From Sphaerosporella brunnea (Eukaryota > Ascomycota > Pezizomycetes > Pezizales > Pyronemataceae), in the NCBI GenBank assembly GCA_008704415.1, contig VXIS01000011.1:186001-250000 (forward strand): 64,000 nt of DNA, written 5' to 3'. The notes beneath the pieces were generated by a model. The model made no database searches. It had not been told where the DNA came from and worked only from the letters and a program-made list of their open reading frames with translations. Position numbers and translations under genes: made by a program. Positions 42,979 through 52,227 of the stretch are shown piece after piece (positions within the stretch are counted from its first letter, which is position 1; every line of letters starts with the position of its first letter).

Positions 42979-43370
42979 CGTGATGTGGTTGGTGGTGGTG
43001 GTGGTGGTGGTGGTGGTGGTGGTGTTGCGTTGTGTTGGGAGAGAGATGCGCGTTGCGCGTTGTTGCGCGTGTGGTTCTTGTGGCACGTGACTTGTGGCCT
43101 GAGTGGGTTGGGGCGAGCTCTTATCGCGCAGCGTATCGGGCGAGCTCGGGATGTTGGAAGTGGACGTGTAGAAGTTGAGGCTTAGCCGAGGTGGAAGGAT
43201 GATGGTGGTGGGAAAAGCAATTTTATTGCAGGCTGATCTAGCTGCGTCTTATATGCATCTTATAGCTTCACTGGATATCACTCGGCGATATCCAAACCCT
43301 AATCACACCATCTCACTCGTCCTATCCTCCTCACTCGTCCTGCCTGGAAAGCCAGTTTCCAACACTCTAG
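42979..43370. other. Promoter side of the Mis14 gene
   Basis: A TGG/GTG microsatellite (42,988-43,023) lies just upstream of the start codon. No gene is seen. Confidence 0.5.
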
Positions 43371-44055
43371 AGTAGAGTACTAAAGTCCCTCACCAGTTGA
43401 TGGTGGATACCAGTAGATAGTGGATGATGAGATAAGATAAGAGATATGCCTAAAGCGGTAAGGTCGCCCGCCTGCTCGCCCCCACGCTCGCTACATAGAA
43501 AAAAACGACAAGAAATGCAACACGGCTTGTAACACGGCTCTATTATTTGGTGGCCGGGGAGCCGCCGCCAGAGTATATCGCATTGGCAAGTGTTTCGATC
43601 ATTTGACGGTCGGGCGGGATTTTCTAAAATCTCGTCCATGAACATACATCGGTCAAGCAGTTGCTCGCTCGCTCCTCTGCGCGGGAAACAGGTCCTGCTG
43701 TGCTGGTATTGCTTCGCCACTTAACTTTGGCTCCCTTTCCGGATGCAAAACAAAGTTTCGAATAGATGATGCTGGTACTTTTGTTCGGCAAAATACATTG
43801 CCACTGCCAATTTCAGGTGCTCTTTTGGGTTATAGTCACGGTCCGGGTCAAAACCCAAGGGTGTATTGGTGTCAGGCACGCTTAATAATGGCGCAGATTG
43901 TTCGTGAATATGTTGTTTGGCGGCTTCTACACAGGTCCGGACCGGGTGCTCACAGGAAATCACTCGACCACCGAATCTTACCGTTTTAGGCATATCTCTT
44001 ATCTTGTCTCATCATCCACTATCTACTGGTGAGGGACTTTGTACCCTACTCTACT
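43371..44055. mobile_element. Inverted-repeat element, ~685 bp, with frames that start inside the repeats
   Basis: The left arm (43371-43466) and the reverse complement of the right arm (about 43973-44055) share AGTAGAGTA, AAAGTCCCTCACCAG, TAGATAGTGGATGATGAGA, AAGATAAGAGATATGCCTAA and CGGTAAG. The left arm carries an extra TTGATGGTGGATACCAG block. On the minus strand an ATG inside the right arm opens a 90-codon protein-like frame (MPKTVRFGGRVISCEHPVRT; 43993-43721), and a second frame follows it directly in the same phase after one stop (from 43720). No known transposase or other domain is visible. No target duplication is obvious. Confidence 0.65.
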
Positions 44056-44616
44056 ATTGCCCCCCCACCGCTTTTCTTCTGCTGCCAGGCACAGGCACTC
44101 AATCCAACATCACAGCCTTCAGAATCCGCAACTCAATTTCTCAAGAATAACGAAAAAACGAACACCACACAAAACAGCAACAAGAAGGGGTTTATAGTGG
44201 TAAGCGTGCAGCTGCGCAATGACGCGCCGGACACGACACCAGGAATAAAACAAAGAACAGCACATCACGAAAAACAACACAGCAGAGTAGGGTAGGCAGT
44301 ACAACGCGATGCATAAGGAAACGAAAGGCGACGTGCAGAAAAGAAAAAAGAAAGAACAAGACTCCCAATCTCAGTTTCCTCCTTCCCTTCTTTACTGTGA
44401 TCAAACCCAGGCTGCAAAGAAACACTGCACAGAGGCAGCAAAAAGTAAAGGGAAAGGGAAAGAAAGACCATGCATACATGACCGTGAAACGCATAACCGA
44501 ATACCCAAAGAACAAAAGCCCACCCCCTAAATCCATATCGAAAAAAAAAAAAAAAGAGAATAGCTACGCCAGGAAAAAAAAAGAAAGAAAAAAACTCCTA
44601 TTCCCCATGACACGGA

Positions 44617-45137
44617 TTACGAGGGCAAAAACCGGTCCTCTTCCGTCAACACGATATCGACCACCTGCTCGGGCGTGTTGATTCCATTATGAATCGTGAT
44701 GTCCGACGAGCTCGGTAAGAATATGTCCTGGTTCCAATCGAAGCCCTGACTAGTCTTGACATACGTTATCTGTTCCGCACACGCGGTCAGCATTTAGCCC
44801 GCGAGTGGGAAGGAGGGGTAACGCAGGAGGAAACGAACCACGCGCGGACTGCCGTCTCGAATCCCAAGATCGAAGGTCGTGTGCTCCGCCCGACAAAAAC
44901 TGGTGCCTAGATACGTTTTCCAGCACACATCAGCCCTGCCCCGCCGCGAGATGGGTGCAATACTACAGAGTGGAACTTACTCAGCAGACTCGGCCTTCGG
45001 CGATGGTACAGCCACGGATCGAAGCGCTTCTGCTCCCCCTCGGTGGACGAGACTGAGCTTGCTGGCGACGAGGGCGGCGAGCTCTCCGCTGCGTTGCTGC
45101 TGTCCGTCGGGATCGATATCGCTGTTGTGCGCGCCAT
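44617..45137 (-). CDS. Conserved-looking small protein, 124 aa, three exons
   Basis: Exons 45137-44981, 44906-44842 and 44769-44617 give exactly 125 codons. The start (MARTTAISIPTDSSNAAESS) is Ser-rich. After GEQKRFDPWLYHRRRPSLLS the middle exon, only 65 nt, supplies TSFCRAEHTTFDLGIRDGSPR, and the last exon gives ITYVKTSQGFDWNQDIFLPS and ends EEDRFLPS. Intron 2 has a TGCTGAC branch point; removing both introns gives one clean chain, which is the main support. There is no signal peptide or membrane segment. The FDLGIRDG and QGFDWNQDIFLPS segments look like those of a small family conserved across filamentous ascomycetes whose function I do not know. Without the middle exon the frame would break. 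Confidence 0.7.
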
Positions 45138-48100
45138 GCTGTGAGGTCGAGAGTTGAGCTGCAGCTCGAGCTCGGTCGACGGTGAGTGTTCGGGTAGCCG
45201 GGCGGTCGGAGGGGTGACTGGCGGGAGCCTGGAGGGCGGGCTGGGTGGTGAGCTCGGGAAAGCTGGGTGCGCTAGCGAGTTAGATGATTCGCTTTATTGG
45301 ATCTGAAACACGGAGGGTGTTGTCGGAGAGTGGGTGATGGAGGAGGAGTGGTGGCGATGGGTGGTGGAGGTGGAAGAGGAGGAGGAGAAGAAGAAGAAGA
45401 AGCAGAAGAGTTTGTAGCAGAGCCCCTCCACGAGGAACATGGCTTACTGACATGTCCAGCAAGGCGGCGGTGAAGCGGTGTTGTGTCACGCAGCCATCCG
45501 CCGTTCATGACTCAACCAATCAAACCAGTCGTCGAACAAAGCCCTCCACGTCAGAGCCGTATTATATTGTCTACTCAGTGACCGTGCGTGTTGCTCTGCA
45601 GAAGCTCGAGTTCTGTTGGCGATCAGCAATTTCGTGATAAATTCACCTCCTCCCCACCCGCTATCTAAGCCCCCCGAATAGCTGTGTTCGGAAGATAATC
45701 GCCGGCCTGCTGCGGGTTGCGACCTTGGTGCGACTGCGTCTCCGATGCAGCCCGCTCCCTGCCAGCCCAGCTGCTCGGGTGCCTGCGTGGCGGTGGTGGC
45801 GGTGCAACGACGTGGCGCCGGTCGAACAGAGAATATTATAAAGAGAGTATAGTATACCGAATTTGGGGCACGGCGCGGCCAGTGTTCTCAATAGCCAGCC
45901 GAAACCGTCAGGGTAGACCTCTGCTCATGATAATTTTGGGGACTCCTAATTTGTAGGGACAGATGGTTTCTTCGTGCAGTCCTTCTTAATCTGCCTAATC
46001 GCGATGTCCCTCAACAACCATGACGGAGCTTTTCCCAACTACGCAAGAAAGATTCGACATGTCGAACTCACTCAGTCTTAGTGCTCGCGAGAATGCATCC
46101 AAGGAAAGGAAATCACAATGGTGTTCCTTCTTCTTTTCATGTTTGTTGATGTGCAATGCCGATCGCGAGAGCTACAGTAGTGTCGCTGTTCACAGTGTTA
46201 ATAGCTATCCCCTTCTGACGTAAACACAACTTCTGGAGGAGAAAATATATGGCTCTGTGATGTGATGGGAATGCCATTTCTGATCATGAATGAAAAAGAT
46301 TGATAGATTGGTGCAAGGAGAACTACCTATGGGTCCGTTTGGAAGGATATCCTGTTCGAAACAGCTCTTGCCTCAACTGAAACAGAGCCCTTTCGCATCT
46401 TAACTGCGATTAATCGTGCCAGCCCCAATGCCATAATTGCCACATCAACACGCTTCCGAAGCTTGACAGAGCAGTGCAGCTCTGGAATTCTGCTTTGACA
46501 AGATGGCTTACCTACCGCAGGACCACATCAACTCAACCAACTCAACTCAACGTCTGTTGTCTTTCAGTCGCCAGTTTCTGTGCCATATCCCATATGTATT
46601 CCAGTCTCCGCTCGTGTATATATACATAAGTATGTTCTGACGTTCTCCCCCCCCCTTTTGCCGTTGGCAAGGAAATCACTTAGTGCCATTTCGAATGCAA
46701 GGAGACCACTTTCTAACGAGGCGAGACCGTGTACAAACTTGCTCAAGAGACCTGATCTATATCCGTGACACGGCCCGGTGAGAAAGTAATGCGCATGATG
46801 ACGGTCTGCTCGCTAACGGGAAGTAAAACAAAATAAGCATAGCCAGAGAGAGACGAGGGACTCGGCGGATTACCGTGACAATACGGATGAGGAGCAAGCC
46901 CTGCTGACGAAGCAAGCGACAGCTGCAAGGCGGTGTTTTATAACGTTGAATTTGATATCCTGGTACCTACTAGAGTAGTATAGAAGAAAGCGAGAGCCAT
47001 CATGGACGAGGTTGCGTAAGATGGAGATGGAGAAGCCTCGTTTGGCCGGTTTTCTAGATTCTCCTAGCTTGGTCAAAGGTGAGCTTTTGGCATCGAGGGG
47101 ATGGTGGCTCGAAGGAGTAGTTCCGGCTGATCTCAAGGGCATTGAGGAAAGGGAAATAATGAGAGCTTTTTGATTCGCATGCATGTATTGGAAGGCCAGT
47201 TGGGAGCTAGTAGTTTGTATGGTAGGCTGGTTTTTGTTGTGGAGGTTGCTGTGCCCTATATACCAAAAAACCAGCCGTTGTGGGGACGGTGTATCGGGAA
47301 CCAAATGTTGTCCTTCCTCGGACTTTCACCAACCGCTTCAATATCACAAGAACAAGAGGTTTGATGTACGGGGACTGTTATCGATAGGTGGTATGTCTTT
47401 ACTTGCTATACCGGTTTCTGCGGCTGGCTACTGATAGTGCATAATTTTGGAACTTGGGGGTGTTTCCTTGGGTTTCTGTAACGGCATTAATTTTCCTTGG
47501 TCTGGTTCTCCTCCCCTGTAAGTCGCAAATATTTTGGGCATTTTTGGCCTCAGATGCTTAGTTGTATGGTATTGGACCCGCGGGTCCGTTGTTAGAAGGC
47601 TGTGTATATACTTGAGTTGGAAAGAAATCGATATCTCGGAGTGGCCTGTTTTGGCTCATACCGTCGAGAGACATCTCGTGTTCTCGAAGATAAGTATATG
47701 TACCTAATGTACGCAATATTTGATATTCTGGAGGTAGAATAGACCTCGAGGGTCCAAAAAATACCTTGGTTTGGCCATCGAGTGAGCGGTTATGCATTGC
47801 CTGCTGTCGAGTACGCTTCCTATGCTTTTAAAGGCAATTAAACCTTTACAAAAGGCCATAATGTGCGAAGCTCCTTCGTCCGCAATATTTCCACTCTGCG
47901 GGCTGCTAGATTCGACGTCTCACCGAGACATACTCCCAGACTCCCCCCCCCCCCCCCACGTCTTTTCAATCCACAAATTTTGAAAATTCAAAGCCCTAGC
48001 CATTCAGCACTCCTGGACCTCATAGGGCTATCAAACCCTTAGGTCTCTTGTACCCGAAAACTGGACCACTTGAATCAAGACCTACCTGCTTGTACCCTTC

Positions 48101-48172
48101 AAGCTCTTTCTCCCAGACCTCTTGTCCACGGCACAACACCCATTACCATCACCGGTACATACCACCGCAACT
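45138..48172. other. Intergenic with hAT-like terminal motifs; no gene seen
   Basis: Over 3 kb no frame is convincing. A GA/GGA microsatellite lies at 45,376-45,412. At 45,880 the motif CAGTGTTCTCAATAGCCAGC matches the left end of the 27-kb hAT MITE, and near 47,421-47,440 an inverted relative (GGCTGGCTACTGATAGTGC) occurs, so the 1.56 kb between them could be an old element. A C run at 47,944-47,957 precedes the next gene. Confidence 0.4.
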
Positions 48173-49225
48173 ATGGCGACCCAAGACACTTCCACTCCGG
48201 GCCCCTCTGCCCGCCGCAAATACTTGCCTGGAAATTTCATCATCGTCAGATCCAGTGGATGGACCGCGTTCAAGCGGGTGTCCCCGGCTCCTATTGCTTC
48301 CTCAGGTACGTGGCAGACCCCCGTTCGCCCGCAAACACTTGCAGCGGAACTAACCAGCCATCCGGGCGATTAAGATGAGTCGGAAAGCAGCGGCGAGGAG
48401 AGTGCTGAGGACGATGAAGACGAGATTGAAGGCGATGAAGGAACTTACGACCACGACGGGATTGGTCACCCCAAGGGTGATAAAGGAACCGACGACCATA
48501 GCAAGCACAAGGAAAAAACCACCGATCATGGCAAGCGCAAGGAAGGAACCAACGATCACGGCAAGCACAAGGAAGGAACCAGCGATCATGACAAGCACGA
48601 GGAAGGAACCAACGACCTCGACGAGGAACTTAGTGAGTCTGAGTTTTATCCGGGCACCTGTTTGAGGCGCTACCCGTGGGACCGCCCCGAGAAGCCGCTT
48701 AAATCCCGTAAGCGCAAGGGCTCTCCGCACCCCAAAGACCTTCACAAAGGAAAAAAGCAGTCTGCCGTCGGCTCCCGCCCGAAGCCCAACAAGGGCAAGG
48801 TAGCTCCTAGAGACATGGTCATTGGCTCTAGCAAAACCGACCCCGAAGATGTCCACAAGGCGAAGAAGGGAAAGGCTGTCGCTGCTGCTTCCAACGATTC
48901 GGAAGGCGAGGAGTCTTCCCCTGAACAGGAGCCTCGCTTCGTCCGAGAGACTTACACGGAAGAGAAAGACATGATGATTCGCTTTCTCCGCGATGATGTG
49001 GAGCTCAACTGGCCGGATGTGACCAAGCTTTACGTCGAGTACTGGAACCATCCTACCACCGCGAGAAGGCTCTCTCGCAGATACCAGACGATTGTCCCCA
49101 AAGAGCAGCGGCCGACGAAGAAGGTCGGTCGGTTGAGTGTCGGTAACAAGTCTGCGGGTGTTGCTGGAGGTGCGAAGAGGTACCCGTGGATGGAGACGTG
49201 GGAGAAGACCGGAAAGTTGAAGTAA
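48173..49225 (+). CDS. Myb/SANT-like protein with charged decapeptide repeats, 327 aa
   Basis: Exons 48173-48305 and 48375-49225 sum to 328 codons. After a short N-terminus an acidic stretch (EDDEDEIEGDE) is followed by about five 10-residue tandem repeats of the type GTNDHGKHKE (residues about 82-131), then basic segments (SRKRKGSPHP, KAKKGKAVAA). The C-terminal part holds a helical domain at about residues 237-290: YTEEKDMMIRFLRDDVELNW followed by a tryptophan-containing helix and RRLSRRYQTI. This fits the pattern of fungal Myb/SANT-like DNA-binding domains. The protein ends KTGKLK. A nuclear, DNA- or chromatin-binding role is inferred. The His/Lys repeats are unusual, and the 3' end is the source of an adjoining minisatellite. 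Confidence 0.75.
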
Positions 49226-49467
49226 ATGGACGAGGTCATCATCATTGTACGGCTACGAAGACCGGAAAGTTGAAGTAAATGGACGAGGTCATCATCATTG
49301 TACGGCTACGAAGACCGGAAAGTTGCTGTAAATGGAGAGGGTCATCGTCATTGTACGGCTACGAAGACCGGAAAGTTGCTGTAAATGGAGAGGGCCATCG
49401 TCATTGTACGGCTACGAAGACCGGAAAGTTGCTGTAAATGAAGAGGGTCATCGTCATTGTACGGCTA
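49204..49467. repeat. 53-bp minisatellite, 5 units, starting inside the last codons of the Myb-like gene
   Basis: Units start at 49204, 49257, 49310, 49363 and 49416, each beginning GAAGACCGGAAAGTTG. The first unit carries the last codons and stop of the gene; later units repeat those bases in the 3' UTR. Units 1-2 keep TTGAAGTAA at the stop position while units 3-5 have TTGCTGTAA, showing stepwise duplication. Confidence 0.95.
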
Positions 49468-50520
49468 TTAATTGTATTGTTCCCCATACCTCGTGGTGTC
49501 AAAATTCGCTTCGTACCCCGTGAAAAATAATGTATCTACCATATGTACCTATATATGTAGGTATATACCCCGTCTACTACTACCCTGCGTCTATCTGCTC
49601 CACTAGCACCATCTCGTCTCCGCCACTACCCTAGTTGCGTCTCCTCAAGCCTTGAGCTCGAGTAAGAAGTACATCTTACTTACTTACTTATCTACCCGCA
49701 CATCACCGTTCCCGGTACGAGGTCACACCGCCTTCGGCAGTTTGAATGCCAACTGGCCGGTGGGCGATCGAGCATTTTGGTTGGGTTTACTTGGGCGCCG
49801 GGATACCCTCTTTGCTTCTCCAACGTTTGGGATATTGTTCTCTTCCTTTGTTTTTCATAGCATAGAGTTGTTCTCTTTTGTTTTTTTTTCCTTTTGTTTA
49901 GTCCTATCAATTCTCTAGCCATCGAGATGGGAACTCTAGTGTTTTGTTTTTTTGTAAGTCACGACCTTTTCAAAAGTGATCCTGAACCACTCTGCTTTCA
50001 TGCCCCATGCCGGGTGTTTTTTGTGTAATTCGCTCCGTACCCAGTCGGAACCTTCAGACCGCGCGCGTTTCCGGGGCGATGCTGAGGAGAGTTACATACA
50101 ACTTGTTTTCTGTGGAAGTACAACAATACGAAGCAGCGACGCTGTGCAAACAACCCTCGCACTCTCCCTCCTTTACTTTTGTTCTACTTTTCTTTTTTTT
50201 TTCTCCCTGTATGGTATGTATCATCTTCTCGGTGTCGTTGCTTAGCTTTCATTTTTTGGCGGTGCGCCAGTTTCTGTGTAGCACCTGATGATGATGAGGA
50301 AGCTTAATACCCAGACGAAACGGTCGCTTGAATGGTCGTTTGATTCCCAACAGAAGGAACTGTACAAATCCCGCTTTCGGGTCGGTGTTTTGGTAAGTGC
50401 TATTCTGGTTGGCGATTGTTCGAAGTCAACTTCTTTTTAGGAATCCCTATATTTGTCTCGCCGCGGATTCTGACGGCTAAGGAATTTTTTTAGACCAGTC
50501 CGCAGAGGGAACTAAAGCAG
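49468..50520. other. Intergenic, no gene seen
   Basis: T-rich sequence with a TATATATGTAGGTATATA palindromic stretch near 49,549-49,567; no supported frame. Confidence 0.4.
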
Positions 50521-50727
50521 ACTTTCTTCACCAACACTACTTTTTTCCCGCACGAAAAAATAAATTATTGCGTGCACGAGAACGCAGCAAGGACTGCTGA
50601 TGAGCGCGATGGCTTCCGGAAGGCCTATGGAAGAAACCCACCGCTCGGCACCCTCTTCACGGATGCGAGTCATGAGGTCAAGATTCCTGAGGTCGATGAA
50701 GCTATCTCAGCTCAGGGTTGTCAGTAG
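50521..50727 (+). pseudogene. Unrecognised gene fragment, 68 codons, cut by a MITE
   Basis: A frame without a usable start reads protein-like sequence (TFFTNTTFFPHEKINYCVHE; DGFRKAYGRNPPLGTLFTDA) and stops only after entering the terminal repeat of the degraded hAT-like MITE at 50713. It looks like the tail of a gene interrupted by the insertion. No family is recognised. Confidence 0.3.
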
Positions 50728-50951
50728 CCGGCCCGCAACAGCCTAGCTAATGTTGAAAGCATAAGGAGTGATCTCCAGTGAAACAATCAACGTACTTCGG
50801 GAGCTCCTGTTGGGACATTGGCAGCAATTCTACTTGTCTACATTTCGCAACCCCGCAGCGCCGGCTGGCAGCCTGCGAGCCAGAACATCCAAACCCGGCC
50901 GCCAAGGTAGCCGATGCAGACCCATTCAGCTGGCCGGCTACTGACGAAGGG
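50713..50951. mobile_element. Degraded hAT-like MITE
   Basis: The left end CAGGGTTGTCAGTAGCCGGC differs from the 27-kb MITE right end by a few bases, and near 50,930-50,945 an inverted partner GGCCGGCTACTGAC is present. No 8-bp duplication survives. Confidence 0.55.
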
Positions 50952-51030
50952 AGGGGTGTTGCTTGCTCAATTTTGATGTGCTGAAGTTGTTCAAGAAGTG
51001 ACTCGCGTCCTTTTTCTTTTCCTTTACGGC

Positions 51031-51583
51031 TACTATGCCCCACGACCCCCAAAAGCGGCGAAATGTCCTCGCTACCCCCCATTTTTACGAGTATGCAGCA
51101 TACCCCCAAATGCAGTGAGTGATAGATAATGATGCTTCGCTAGTGGGCTACCAGGACCTTTATTCGATAATATGATTCAATCCCTACACCCCCGAGCCAT
51201 GTAAGCTCATCTACCTAGGTATGTATGTATAACGCCGCCTACACTTTGGTGCATAGTGGCCCACATCGCAAGTAGAACATCTAGGAGGGGGGAACCTGCG
51301 GGAGCCCGCCACCCACGAACTGCTCGCCTCTTACCCCTTCTCCGGACGTCACCCTTTCAGATCTCCTCTTTCCTGTCAAAGCGTCCCCTAGGAACCTGAG
51401 CCCACCGGAGGTTCGCATGTCCATGATGAGGTGAAGGATGTTATTCTGCGACGGGTGAGGGGTTCCTAGTTGGCAAAGACCGGACTGGGATGGGTTGTTT
51501 GGTGCGCACTACCGAAGCATCATAATTTATCACTCGCTGATTTTTTTTTTTTTGGGGATGCGGTTCTGGGGGCATAATAACCA
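51031..51583. mobile_element. Diverged inverted-repeat element related to the one at 35.7 kb
   Basis: The left side shows TATGCCCC, GGCGAAATGT, GCTACCCCCCATTTTTA and CATACCCCC in the order of the 35.7-kb arm. Facing arms AGTGAGTGATAGATAATGAT (51,105 on) and, in reverse complement, AGCGAGTGATAAATTATGAT (near 51,535) confirm an inverted repeat. The outer borders are approximate. Confidence 0.5.
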
Positions 51584-52227
51584 TTTTTCTTCATACATAT
51601 GACACCAGTACCTAGACCTGCTATTCTGCAAGTTGGGCGTAGCTTCCGGGAGTCCGATGGCCAACAGCGCGTAAGTTATTTCTGACCTATGCTATGTCGT
51701 TTTTCCTTTTTTTCCCGTTGATCCCCCTGAGAACAACACGGCTGAAATGCGAGCAGTAAGAGTAAAGGTCTACAATAATGACCGCCAAAATTTGTACGAG
51801 TTTTAATCTAGTTACCCCACAAATCCGGTACACAATACCCGGACGCAACACAAAGACAACTCCAAAAAAAAAAAAAAAACTCGTCGGAAATTCGCCAAAG
51901 ATATTTCTCTGTGAATAGGAGGCCTAGGTAGGGGGTATGAATTGAAACTAGCGGTTAAATCAAGGATTATGTTATCAATTTTTGCCCTTGAAAAAAAAAA
52001 AAAAAAAAAAACTCAGTAAAAATTAGAGCATAGCCCGCAATTTCCAGTGCTAGGTTTCTTAAGCTTTTTTTTGTATTTATTTTTCCCGGTTTTTTTGTGT
52101 CGCATTGTCATGTTGTGGTTCTTGTGTGGGTAGATTAAAACTCAGGTAAACGTTGATTACCATTAGCGCGCGGCTAAAACAAGCGAGCCACCCTTCATTC
52201 CGCGTCTATATACCCATGCAATTTTTA
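51584..52227. other. 3' flank of RRP6 gene; no gene seen
   Basis: It contains two long A runs (51,866-51,880; 51,991-52,011) and T-rich sequence, expected for a 3' region. Confidence 0.45.
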
